Positions 35,775-44,700 of a stretch of 64,000 nucleotides of DNA are shown here, in pieces. This DNA comes from Amphibalanus amphitrite (lineage: Eukaryota > Arthropoda > Thecostraca > Balanomorpha > Balanidae): assembly GCF_019059575.1 (NCBI RefSeq), contig NW_024881530.1, positions 1,403,501 to 1,467,500 on the forward strand, written 5' to 3'. Made by a program: the position numbers and the translations under genes. Numbering within the stretch: position 1 is the first letter of the stretch; the number at the start of each line of letters is the position of its first letter. The notes under the pieces are model-generated. The model searched no databases. It saw nothing but the letters and a program-made list of their open reading frames with translations, and had not been told where the DNA came from.

Positions 35775-36965
35775 ATGGATCCCAGGTTGATTTTTATGTC
35801 AAAGGCTAAACCCTTTACCGGTGCAAATGGGCAGGAATGGCGCCGCTGGCTGAACCGTTTCGAGGCACAAACTGTTACCTGGTCTGCCGCGGAACGTCTG
35901 CAGTGTTTGCCGGCCCTGCTGGAAGATGGGGCTCTGGACCTATATGCGTCGTTGTCGGCGGCTGCCCAGGCCGATTATGCACAGGTTGTCGAGGCGCTGA
36001 GTGTGCGTTACGGCTCTGAGGTTGGTCCACTGCAGGCACAGGCGGAACTGGCACGCGCGATGCAGACACCTGGGGAGACAGTAGCCGATTTTGCCGATCG
36101 TATCCGTCATCTGGGACGCGCCGCGTATCCAGACGAGGGCGTGGGAGACGCCCCGGTCGAGTTCCATTTGACGAGCCGTTTTCTGTGCGGACTGCGTAAC
36201 GAGCAGCTTCAGAGTCAGCTGTGCAGCAAAAATCTGAAAACGCTGTCAGCTGCAATTTCTGCAGCCCGAGAGCTGCAGACACGTCACGATGCGATGCTGG
36301 CAGTCCGGCAATCGGCTGCGGCGGCGGCTGGCGCCGTTGCAGTGGCGGCTCCTGCTGCTAACTCACAGGAGGGCGCAGTCGCGGGTCCCGTGACGGCGCT
36401 GCCGCGCGGTCGGGAAGTGGTATCAGTCGCCGGTGACTTACCTGCCGCGGGACGAGGCGGCGATGAGACGGAGACGGATCGGGTGCGGGCGCTGGAGCGC
36501 CGCATGATGGAAATGCAGCAAATGCTGCACGAGCTCGACACGTCTGGCCACCACGGCGGGCAGCTGGGGGGCAGACAGTCTAGTCAGCTCGCCTATGATC
36601 AGTCAGCGGTGGCTCTAACGACAGCCGCGACCCCGGTCAACCTGCGCTGTTATAACTGCGGCCAGATCGGTCACACGCGGCGCGCGTGTACGGTGCAGGG
36701 AACCGCAGGTAGAGGCCGCCAGTCCACCGAAAACGTAGGCCGTTGCTTTGGATGCGGTGAGGCTGGGCACATGGTGCGTAACTGCCCGCGCTCGGCTCGG
36801 CAGTCTGCTACACCACAGAGACTTCCGTTCTGTCTCGGCTGCGGTAGGGACGGGCATTGGCTGGCGGACTGCCGCATGCTCCCAGTCCCGATGGACCAGC
36901 GGTCGCATACCGGACCAGTCCAAAGCAGCCGTCACGAGCCCCAGTACACCGGTCAGGAAAACTGA
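35775..36965 (+). CDS. gag: Gypsy gag polyprotein
   Basis: A 396-residue structural polyprotein. The N-terminal half has the retrotransposon capsid pattern (WRRWLNRFEAQ and a helical, Ala/Leu-rich region to about residue 175). A coiled-coil-like RALERRMMEMQQMLHEL segment follows near 235-255. Three CCHC zinc knuckles close the protein, at about residues 292-305 (CYNCGQIGHTRRAC), 323-336 (CFGCGEAGHMVRNC) and 353-366 (CLGCGRDGHWLADC); these bind genomic RNA. Three knuckles is more than the one or two usual in this group. The gag stop at 36963-36965 is immediately preceded by a slippery heptamer, so a fraction of ribosomes should continue into pol. Confidence 0.95.
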   Translation: MDPRLIFMSKAKPFTGANGQEWRRWLNRFEAQTVTWSAAERLQCLPALLEDGALDLYASLSAAAQADYAQVVEALSVRYGSEVGPLQAQAELARAMQTPGETVADFADRIRHLGRAAYPDEGVGDAPVEFHLTSRFLCGLRNEQLQSQLCSKNLKTLSAAISAARELQTRHDAMLAVRQSAAAAAGAVAVAAPAANSQEGAVAGPVTALPRGREVVSVAGDLPAAGRGGDETETDRVRALERRMMEMQQMLHELDTSGHHGGQLGGRQSSQLAYDQSAVALTTAATPVNLRCYNCGQIGHTRRACTVQGTAGRGRQSTENVGRCFGCGEAGHMVRNCPRSARQSATPQRLPFCLGCGRDGHWLADCRMLPVPMDQRSHTGPVQSSRHEPQYTGQEN

Positions 36966-39900
36966 TGGCGGCCGGTGCTGAGGGACAAGCATCGGCCCGG
37001 CGTCCATCAGGGTCCCAGATCACGGCGTCGGTGGTCGAGGTGCAGTTGGGAACACGGCGAGTCTGGGCCCTGGTGGATTCCGGGGCGGACTTCACGATGA
37101 TTCGCGATGGTCTGCAGGAGCATGTCCAGCGGGAGCTGGGGTGTCGGCTAACGACGCCATCCCAGACGGCACGAGGGGCGGGCGGTGAGCCGCTTCACAT
37201 CACGGGGGTTGTTCAAGACCTGACAATCGAAATCCAGGGAAAGACATTCGCTACTCCCAGCGCGGCAGTGGTCAAGGGACTGATGTACGAGCTGGTCCTG
37301 GGGCGTGATTTTTGCTGCCGTCATGGCACTGTTATCGATGACGAGGCGGGAGTGATCAGACTGGCCGGGATGTCAATTCGTCTGCCTCCGTACAGCGCCA
37401 TTCGACCCAGTCGGGCGAGAGTTCTGTTGGCCGCCACGACGGTGGTGCCGGCGCGGTCAGTCATCGTCGTCAGAGCTTCTGTGGTACCAGTCAACGGGAA
37501 GGTGAGTAACCCGTGTGCGCTGCAGGGAGTGATCGAGCCCAGTCACACGGCGCTGAGGGAGGACCTCCTGATTCCGAGGGAGGTGGTGACTGTGGATGGT
37601 AATGGCACTGTTCCGATACAGCTGACTAATGTCGGTTCCCACGAGGCCAGATTTCTTAAGGGCAGCGATATCGGGACGCTGTACACGATTCTGCCGGGAG
37701 GTGACAACGAATTCGATCTGAGTGAGGATGATGGTCTTCACGCCGGCGCTGTCACCGGTGGCGGGTCGCCGCGGGGCAGCGACGGCGACCAAGGCGATGA
37801 TGATGATGTTCCGGCACCAGTCACAGCAGTCGACGTGGACGGCTCCGACATGTCTGAGGATGGCAAGTCCCGGCTAAGAAGCCTGGTGTCGGAGTACCGG
37901 GACATATTCAGTCGGCACCCAGGAGACATTGGACGCACCCACTTGGTGCAGCATCGGATTGACACAGGCGATGCCACTCCGATCCGGCAGCCGGCCCGCA
38001 GGATACCGACGTCAATACGAGACCAAGTGGAGCTGCAGAAGGAGCAGATGCTGAGGGACGGGGTGATAGAGGAGAGCACCAGTCCATGGTGTTCCCCCGT
38101 CGTCCTGGTGCGGAAGAAGGACGGCTCTTTTCGCTTCTGTGTAGACATGAGGGCGGTGAATGGAGTCACGAAAGGAGTGGCATACCCTCTCCCTCGAGTT
38201 GATGACGCGTTGGACTCAATGGCCGGTGCGCAATGGTTCACCACCCTGGATATGGCCGCTGGTTATTGGCAGGTTGGCATGAGCCCGGAAGACAGAGAGA
38301 AGACGGCCTTCACGACGGGACGGGGTCTGCAACAGTTCCGCGTGATGCCGTTCGGCCTAAAAAACGCCAGTGCGACGTTTCAGCGCCTAATGGAGCTGGT
38401 GCTGGCAGGGCTAGATACGAAAACGTGTCTAGTTTACCTGGATGATGTCGTTCTATTCAACAGAACTGAGAGCGAACACCTGGATACACTGGAGGAGGTC
38501 TTCGGGCGGATCCGGCGTGCAGGCCTCAAGCTGAAGCCAAGCAAGTGTCACCTAGCCAAGAAGGAGGTGACATTCCTCGGCCATCAGGTGTCGGAGGAGG
38601 GCATCCGTCCCGACCTAAGGAACGTCGAGAAAGTGCTCACATGGCCGGCCCCAGTAACCGATGATGAAATGAAAAGTTTCCTCGGCTTGTGCGGTTATTA
38701 CGCAAAATTTATCGAAAACTACGCTGAGGTCAGCCGGCCTCTGAGGAGCGCTGCACTGTCTCCGGGGCGATTGGACTGGACAGCCGAGATGACTCACGCC
38801 TTCAACCAACTCAAAAGTGTGCTGGCGTCACCTCCGGTACTGTCGCTGCCGTCGTTCAAAGGGACATTCGTGCTGTATACCGATGCCTGCAATGGCTCTG
38901 TGGGATCAGTACTGGCAGAGCGGGTCGGTGAGACCGAACGGGTCGTTGCGTACGACAGCAAGGCGCTGACGAAGTCCCAAATGAAATGGCCGACCTATGA
39001 TAAGGAGCTGTGGGCCATAGTGCACGCGATTCGGAGATTCCGACAGTACACCGTGGGTGCTAAATTCCTAATCGTGACAGACCACAAACCCCTCGCAAAC
39101 ATCCCACAGTCCATCGCAGTGGAAAGGGACGGGACCGGCAGACGGGGGAGATGGGCAGTGGAATTGAGCACATTCGACTTCGAAGTGGCCCTGAAACCGG
39201 GAGTCGACCACGGGAACGCGGACGCGCTGTCGAGACGCCCAACGGGGCTCAAGGAGGCGCTTCCAGACACAGCAACAGCGGTAACTGCCCTCATCTCAAG
39301 CGAAGATGCTGGCGTGGACAGCACCCGAGCCGCTGACACGGCCGTCGCGTCGTGGCTCTGTGCCCTCGTTATGGCCATCACCATGGTGATCGCGAAAGCC
39401 GCTCTCACCCCGGCCGAGGACAGGCAAGATGACGGATCTGCAGCAGTCATGCGGCGAACCGCGCGTGATGACGGCTCCTCGGGCATCAGTCGGGTCGAGG
39501 GCGGGCCGCCCAGTCCCGACGGTGGCACCGGGGATGCGTCACGCACAGGGGCGGTCAATGCTGTTGAGCAGACGATCGAGGGTGGAGCAGATCCCATCGG
39601 AGACAGAATGGACACGGGACAGGACATTCGTCGCGCACAGGAAAACGACGGCGTGCTGCAAAAGATACGCGGTTGGTTGAGTCGCGGCGAGCAACCAAAG
39701 CCGGCCGAGATGGGAGAGTGGAAGCAGGTGCTCAACTCCCGATGGGCCGAAGTAAAGGTCGTCGATGGGGTGGTCGGAATCACGTCTGGGGACACGTTTC
39801 GGGCGGCTGTGCCAAAGAAGCTGCGGCATGATGTCATGGCAATGGCACACGACCACGTCACGAGCGGGCACTTGGGGCGTCAACGCACCTCGTTCCGTGT

Positions 39901-41182
39901 CAGACGCCGGTTTATCTGGCCCGGCATGTACGGAGAGATCCGTGCGTTCTGTGAGGGCTGTACCCTCTGCCAGAGGAGGCAGCGGCCAGCCCCGGCCAAA
40001 CGGGCCCCGATGGTGACAGAGTTGACCTCCAAACCATTCGAAAGAATCGCAGCGGATATCACTGAGATGCCGACGTCACTCAGAGGAAATAAGTGTGCCC
40101 TAGTCATAATGGATTATTTTTCCAAGTACGTTCGGATTTACCCAATGGCCAACCAGAAAACAGAGACCGTCTTGGAGGGCCTCCTTGACTGGGTCCACGA
40201 CTTCGGTGTCCCGGAAAGGCTCCACTCCGACCAAGGCAGCCAATTCGAGTCCCGACTTTTCCAAGCGATGTGCGAGAGACTGGGCATCAAAAAGACACGC
40301 ACTACTCCGTACCACCCCGAGAGTGACGGCATGGTTGAGAGGTTCAACCGCACACTCAAGGATATGATCAGCAAGTACATCGACAAAGAGGGGCTGCACT
40401 GGGACGAGGAAGTAAAGGCGTATGCGATGGCGTACAACTCCTCGGTGCACAGCACCACGGGCTACACACCGTACTTCCTAGTGCACGGGTTTGAACCCCG
40501 GATGCCCCTGGATGCAGCATACGGTCCACCTCCTGAAGCGGTGCCAGTGCGGAGCTACTTGGAAGATCGGCTGCGGGTCATTCGCGCCGCGTATGAGCGA
40601 GTACGGAGCAACTCTGCACGCGCGTCACAAGAAGCCTGCAAGAGGTACAACCAGAAAGGGCGAGCACATGCCTATCAGGTGGGAGACAAGGTCCTGGTGC
40701 GCGACTTCACAGCTTCAGCAGGCGGGAAGCCAAAGCTGGGCCTGCCTTACAAGGGACCGTGGACGGTTGTTGGTCACATCGACGAGCGGAACAGCGGGGT
40801 GGTCTACAGGGTTGTGGGGAGCGATGGGAAGACCCGGGTGCTTCACCACAACCACCTGAAGCCGTTTAAAGAGAAACGGCAGCGGACCGGCGGCGAGAGG
40901 ACCGGGCAAGACAGAGAGGCGACAAGAGTCCGCCAGGCCGCCCCTACGCCCCGACCAGCAGATGAGCAGGGCGGAGGTCGGTTCGCGGACGACGAGCGGA
41001 GTGGAATTCCTCAGCATCTGCTGCTCTTCCAGTGTCGTCCTCCGGCGGCAGGAGCTCCTGGGGGAGTGGGGGAGGGGAGAGCAGACGAGCCTCCTTTCTA
41101 CGGCCCACCCACTCCGCGTTTCACGCGGGCTGGCCGTATGTCGCGGCCGGTCGTACCATATCAGGCGGGTTCCGCTTTCTAA
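36857..41182 (+). CDS. pol: Gypsy pol polyprotein (PR-RT-RH-IN)
   Basis: An open frame of 1,441 codons; real translation probably begins by frameshift near 36960, so the first ~34 codons are not necessarily used and the ATG at 36857 is nominal. Aspartic protease has LVDSGADF near residue 74. Reverse transcriptase has FCVDMRAVN, MPFGLKNASATFQR and the catalytic YLDD at 527-530. RNase H has LYTDAC near 675 and YDKELWAIVHA. Integrase has an HHCC zinc module near 998-1047 (H..H..CEGCTLC) and a D,D-35-E triad at about D1067, D1125 and E1161, followed by a GPY/F-like module (LPYKGPWTVV) and HNHLKPFK. No stop or frameshift interrupts the frame and the key catalytic residues appear intact, so the enzyme set looks functional. 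Confidence 0.97.
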   Translation: MAGGLPHAPSPDGPAVAYRTSPKQPSRAPVHRSGKLMAAGAEGQASARRPSGSQITASVVEVQLGTRRVWALVDSGADFTMIRDGLQEHVQRELGCRLTTPSQTARGAGGEPLHITGVVQDLTIEIQGKTFATPSAAVVKGLMYELVLGRDFCCRHGTVIDDEAGVIRLAGMSIRLPPYSAIRPSRARVLLAATTVVPARSVIVVRASVVPVNGKVSNPCALQGVIEPSHTALREDLLIPREVVTVDGNGTVPIQLTNVGSHEARFLKGSDIGTLYTILPGGDNEFDLSEDDGLHAGAVTGGGSPRGSDGDQGDDDDVPAPVTAVDVDGSDMSEDGKSRLRSLVSEYRDIFSRHPGDIGRTHLVQHRIDTGDATPIRQPARRIPTSIRDQVELQKEQMLRDGVIEESTSPWCSPVVLVRKKDGSFRFCVDMRAVNGVTKGVAYPLPRVDDALDSMAGAQWFTTLDMAAGYWQVGMSPEDREKTAFTTGRGLQQFRVMPFGLKNASATFQRLMELVLAGLDTKTCLVYLDDVVLFNRTESEHLDTLEEVFGRIRRAGLKLKPSKCHLAKKEVTFLGHQVSEEGIRPDLRNVEKVLTWPAPVTDDEMKSFLGLCGYYAKFIENYAEVSRPLRSAALSPGRLDWTAEMTHAFNQLKSVLASPPVLSLPSFKGTFVLYTDACNGSVGSVLAERVGETERVVAYDSKALTKSQMKWPTYDKELWAIVHAIRRFRQYTVGAKFLIVTDHKPLANIPQSIAVERDGTGRRGRWAVELSTFDFEVALKPGVDHGNADALSRRPTGLKEALPDTATAVTALISSEDAGVDSTRAADTAVASWLCALVMAITMVIAKAALTPAEDRQDDGSAAVMRRTARDDGSSGISRVEGGPPSPDGGTGDASRTGAVNAVEQTIEGGADPIGDRMDTGQDIRRAQENDGVLQKIRGWLSRGEQPKPAEMGEWKQVLNSRWAEVKVVDGVVGITSGDTFRAAVPKKLRHDVMAMAHDHVTSGHLGRQRTSFRVRRRFIWPGMYGEIRAFCEGCTLCQRRQRPAPAKRAPMVTELTSKPFERIAADITEMPTSLRGNKCALVIMDYFSKYVRIYPMANQKTETVLEGLLDWVHDFGVPERLHSDQGSQFESRLFQAMCERLGIKKTRTTPYHPESDGMVERFNRTLKDMISKYIDKEGLHWDEEVKAYAMAYNSSVHSTTGYTPYFLVHGFEPRMPLDAAYGPPPEAVPVRSYLEDRLRVIRAAYERVRSNSARASQEACKRYNQKGRAHAYQVGDKVLVRDFTASAGGKPKLGLPYKGPWTVVGHIDERNSGVVYRVVGSDGKTRVLHHNHLKPFKEKRQRTGGERTGQDREATRVRQAAPTPRPADEQGGGRFADDERSGIPQHLLLFQCRPPAAGAPGGVGEGRADEPPFYGPPTPRFTRAGRMSRPVVPYQAGSAF
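36956..36997 (+). promoter_or_regulatory. Programmed -1 ribosomal frameshift signal (gag-pol)
   Basis: The heptamer GGAAAAC (36956-36962) directly abuts the gag UGA stop. After a 7-nt spacer comes a hairpin with a 9-bp stem, GGCCGGTGC (36970-36978) with GCATCGGCC (36989-36997), one G-U pair and a 10-nt loop. An outer 7-bp pairing, 36962-36968 with 37004-37010, could extend it. Pol lies in the -1 frame relative to gag and overlaps its end. Slip site, spacer and stem fit a standard -1 signal, although the heptamer is not a perfect X-XXY-YYZ. Confidence 0.75.
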
Positions 41183-41293
41183 GGGGTGTGCAGTATCGCC
41201 TAAATGTCCGCGGTGTATTTTGTATATATTCGCCAATAACGCGTCGTTTGATTTCAGACCTGCGGGAAACATCCGTACTCGTAACCTGATCCC
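41183..41293 (+). other. Gypsy spacer between pol and ORF3
   Basis: A 111-nt gap with stops in all likely read-through paths. ORF3 must be expressed by reinitiation, an internal promoter or a spliced RNA. Confidence 0.5.
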
Positions 41294-42307
41294 ATGGCCG
41301 AGGGGGACGACATCCTGCAGCAGATCTTGGGGGAGGACGAGTGGGAGACCATCCTTTTTTCCTTCAACATGGCCCCAGGAGATCAGGGCGATGCTCCGGC
41401 GTCGCCGCCGCACAAGAGGAAGGCAATAGAAGGGTCGGAGAGCTCTCCAAGGCGGAAGGTTGCCGACGGGACCGCGGTCCGCGATGGTCCGCCGAGGGGG
41501 AATGGCGGGTCGCCAATCCCCTCTCCGGTGGAACAGGAAGGGTCGGAGAGCCCTCCAAGGCGGAAGGTCGCCGACGGGACCGCGGCCCGCGATGGTCCGC
41601 CGAGGGGGAATGGCGGGTCGCCGATCCCCTCTCCGCTGGAACACCCAATGAGACCGTTGGATGATACGGGGCGGCCCTCCGGTCTCATAATCGGCGATTC
41701 TATTGTGCGGCATGCCGAATTTGCCACTAATGCCCGTAACTGGCGAGTGGCAGTATGGGTGCCGCCCGCTAACATCGGCAAGCATTGGGCAGGATGCCTG
41801 AGCAGCGGGGCATTGATCGACGTGGTTCGTGCATGGGCTAATACCAATGAAGTGTACCCGGCAGCCATAGCACTGTGGCTCGGGGGTAACGATGTTTACC
41901 CCCGCAATGGACCACCCAGAGAAATGAGCCAGGAGCTGTGGTCGGCAGTGACCGCCCAGGTGTCAGAACTGGCCACCATTGCACCCGTCATTCTGGTGGG
42001 TCCGACGCCGCGGCCCTCGCGGGATGGGTTGACTGCCGAGTGCGGGGCGGCCAAGTGGGAAACCACGGCTGCGTTCGACCTGGAGAGAAAAATGGTACGC
42101 TGGACCCGGGAGTTGAACGGCAACGTGTCGGTGACGTGTGTTGGGCGATGCCTGACCGAGCGTCGTCGCCGCGGGAGAGAGTCAGAGTACCTCCTGACAG
42201 CGGCCGCGGCCGCGAACTACTTCCAGTCCGACGGCATCCACCTGACCGCGGCCGGATATCGGAAGATAGCCGCACGGCTGCCGCCGTGGATGGCCCCGCG
42301 GCAGTGA
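41294..42307 (+). CDS. Gypsy ORF3: predicted SGNH/GDSL hydrolase
   Basis: 337 residues, starting at an ATG in good context (CCCATGG). Residues 1-120 are acidic then Ser/Pro/Arg-rich and contain a 36-residue direct repeat (46-81 and 82-117). Residues 128-330 look like an SGNH-fold esterase: GLIIGDSIVRHAE with nucleophile Ser136, LWLGGND with Asn199, VILVGPTPRP, and SDGIHLTAAGYRKIA giving the Asp313/His316 pair near the C terminus. All four catalytic blocks are recognisable and in family order. GDSIVRH-type esterase modules are known from ORF1 of CR1/L2-like LINEs and from some rotifer retroelements; in a gypsy element this is unusual. No signal peptide or membrane segment is evident, so it is not an envelope protein. 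Its substrate is unknown; lipid or acetyl-ester cleavage is only inferred from the fold. Confidence 0.8.
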   Translation: MAEGDDILQQILGEDEWETILFSFNMAPGDQGDAPASPPHKRKAIEGSESSPRRKVADGTAVRDGPPRGNGGSPIPSPVEQEGSESPPRRKVADGTAARDGPPRGNGGSPIPSPLEHPMRPLDDTGRPSGLIIGDSIVRHAEFATNARNWRVAVWVPPANIGKHWAGCLSSGALIDVVRAWANTNEVYPAAIALWLGGNDVYPRNGPPREMSQELWSAVTAQVSELATIAPVILVGPTPRPSRDGLTAECGAAKWETTAAFDLERKMVRWTRELNGNVSVTCVGRCLTERRRRGRESEYLLTAAAAANYFQSDGIHLTAAGYRKIAARLPPWMAPRQ

Positions 42308-42893
42308 GCGGGAGGGATATGTGTGCTGGATAGCGGAGTGGTGGCGCTGCTCCACCGCTGCAACGAGCACACTTGGTAACACGGACCTGAGGGCGTGTCG
42401 CGCGGCTGCGTGGTGATATGCGACTAATTACCTGAGCGGGCGGACGCCCAAGGGCGGCACTGTGTATATATTAGGCTCTGGCTGTCCCGGTCTGTGGCGA
42501 ATTCGCTGGAGATTCGCCCCGGCGCGGTGTGAATTTGTGTTCGACGAACACAAATTGTATTGTATTGTGTTGTGTATCGTGATTGCTCGCCGCTGACCCG
42601 AGGGGCACCGGAGTGCGGACTTGGTTTGCGTATCATCGTGACGCTCAGCCGGGCGTGGCGCCAGGCACCCGTGCTGCCATTTTCGCTATGATTTATTCGT
42701 AGATGTGTGCGCGATTGTAGGTCTGCGCGTGAGGCTGAGGCCGGGGCGGGTGAGCAGGGTATGAGGTTGGTTTGTCGAGTGCTTACCGTGGCGTAGATCT
42801 GTTCGTCATTCATGTGATAGTGTGCCGCAGGGGAACGGTTGAGTGGTGTCACCCGGGTTGCCGTTACGTACAGATGTAGGTATTTTCCCTGTC
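42308..42893 (+). other. Gypsy 3' untranslated region
   Basis: About 590 bp between the ORF3 stop and the polypurine tract. No conserved coding segment was recognised. Confidence 0.6.
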
Positions 42894-42906
42894 AAGGGGG
42901 GAAGGG
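42894..42906 (+). other. Gypsy polypurine tract
   Basis: AAGGGGGGAAGGG abuts the 3' LTR directly, the expected primer for plus-strand DNA synthesis. Confidence 0.85.
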
Positions 42907-43099
42907 TGTAGAGGTTTGTAGCGGCCGGCAGCTGCTGCCACCTAGCGGCACGGCCCGGAAGTTGTCGGCGCGCGCCGGCGCGGCCGGCGCGGCAGGCAGT
43001 CGGCTGGCGGGCCGCGAGCCGAGAGGACGGGGACGCGGGGCTGCCGATGTGTGTGTACATAGTATTGTGTGAAAGTGAAAATACAGAAGAAACGTTACA
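42907..43099 (+). repeat. Gypsy 3' LTR
   Basis: 193 bp, read as identical to the 5' LTR at 35421-35613, and followed by the CATA duplication. Confidence 0.95.
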
Positions 43100-43468
43100 C
43101 ATATTGCCATTCTGAAAATTTTTGTGTATAAAGTCATCACGGCTGTACAGAATTAGATGAAATTGCTCTTGGAACCGCTGAACACCCCCAAGAGTGGCGC
43201 TATAATGTCTGAATTCGTTTTTAGCCCAAATACTACATGTTATACAACTTTGTAAACAGAAGTACAATTTACCATTTTCTAATGAAATTAACGTTTTATT
43301 AATTTTGAATAAAACTACGAGGGGCAAAGTTTTGACATTTGTCCTCCAGTTATTTCTACCCATGACAAATGAATAGAGACTAGAGTTATTTCACTCACTT
43401 TTATTAGACATCGTACAGGTGGGGGCGGCCAATTTACACCACCGGCCAAATTACCCCACTCTCCCCTA

Positions 43469-44700
43469 CACAACTAGGGTGGGATAACCGCGGACCAGCA
43501 GACGGCAAACGCCAGTGGGCGTTTCACATCGCGAGTCATGTTGGTAGGCGTCGATATACGACGTAAGGCATCTGGCCAGTTTAAGCCACAATTGGTTAGG
43601 TATGTAGATAGGATAAACCGACTCTGACCGATCTGGGACAGCCAGTGGGCCCCCGTAGGACCTCTACTAACTGAACCAGGCCTCCACTCTTTGAGTATCG
43701 ACCCCCGCTGAGTGCGACCCTATAACTCAGCGGCCGTGTCGGCGGACACCGGTCACACCCGTGTACCGACAGCTCTGTCCACGCCGGTAGGCCAGCGAAT
43801 GATGAGTGGCCGGACACGCCTCAACTGTGGGCTACGATCAAATCTTAGCCTAGTTGGACGGTAGACTAGACATGCCATGCAGCGAGTTTGGTAATAACCC
43901 TTCATAACCCGAAAAGGTAACTTGATCGGGTCCCAAAAGGATATAATTATAGCAAGCTTTGTTAGTTTATATAATTCGCCAGGCTCCATTTTCTCGGCCT
44001 CTCATGCCCCTGGCTCAGGGCTCCGCTATTCCGCGACCACCGCCCACACCGGCCCAGCTCCTGCAGCGGTTCACAAGCCGTTCCAGCCTCCGCTGTATCA
44101 TCAGTCCGCGCCGCGCTGATCATTCCACTCAGCTAGCAACAGCTCAACCGACCGGCGACGCCCAGTCCGACCGGGGCGGCGCGGTCAGGCGCGGTCCGGC
44201 GCCAGGCCAACTCAGAGGGTGTTCAGTGCAGACCACGGGTCATTAGAGAGTAGAGGCCACGTCTAGCGAGCGGGGTCCGGCCGGAGAGTGGCACTGCGGT
44301 TCGCATTGGCTACCCAGTCATCTCGGAAAGACCGACCGCGCATTGCATAGTGAGCTAGTCTGAGGCCCCGCCCCCGTGATCCCCTTCATCGGCGAGAGAC
44401 GCGACCCCTTGGACGAGGCGCCGTATGAATTTTAATCAGCGACACAATGCTTGTTATATCGCCATTACGGCGCGATTAAGTGCTGGTTCAGTGTTGGAGC
44501 GAGGACCGGGCGCCCGCCCCCCGCAGTCGCTGATGGCTTTTTGATTACCCCGCGCACAATTATGCTCCGTCTCCGGGCCTGCCGCCTTTCTGGATCGGAC
44601 GAATTCCGAACGGGGCTGCTGCAGTAAGGTGTGGGTCGTGAGGGGCGAGACTTGCATGGCAGGGGTCCAGCCAAACACAGGTGGCAAAATGCAGGATCAG
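43469..44700 (-). other. TfAP-2 intron between the two large elements
   Basis: No gene recognised. Host intron sequence, GC-rich toward the right. Confidence 0.55.

Larger units (their letters stand above)
35421..43099 (+). mobile_element. Ty3/gypsy LTR retrotransposon with SGNH-hydrolase ORF3
   Basis: A complete 7,679-bp element: identical 193-bp LTRs (TG...CA ends), CATA target duplication at 35417-35420 and 43100-43103, primer-binding site, gag, frameshift signal, pol in the order protease, reverse transcriptase, RNase H, integrase (Ty3/gypsy order), a third ORF, and a polypurine tract. All frames are open. There is no envelope-like protein; ORF3 encodes a predicted SGNH/GDSL hydrolase. 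Transcription runs against the host gene TfAP-2 (minus), within its large intron. Identical LTRs indicate very recent insertion. Confidence 0.95.
34548..43468. mobile_element. TA-flanked TIR element interrupted by a gypsy insertion
   Basis: Perfect 23-bp inverted ends lie at 34550-34572 (starting GGGGAGAGTGGGGTAATTT) and 43444-43466, flanked by TA at 34548-34549 and 43467-43468. Motif copies like the TIR core, GGGGCAATTTGGCC or its complement, recur near 34735-34795 and 35376-35418, as subterminal repeats do in transposase binding regions. Subtracting the gypsy retrotransposon and one copy of its CATA duplication leaves an element of about 1.24 kb with no transposase frame. It is therefore a Tc1/mariner-like MITE that served as the target for a later retrotransposon. 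Confidence 0.85.

Noticed and set aside
41294..42307. Envelope-like gene of the gypsy element
   Set aside because: No signal peptide, transmembrane segment or fusion-type motif; the motifs are those of an SGNH hydrolase.
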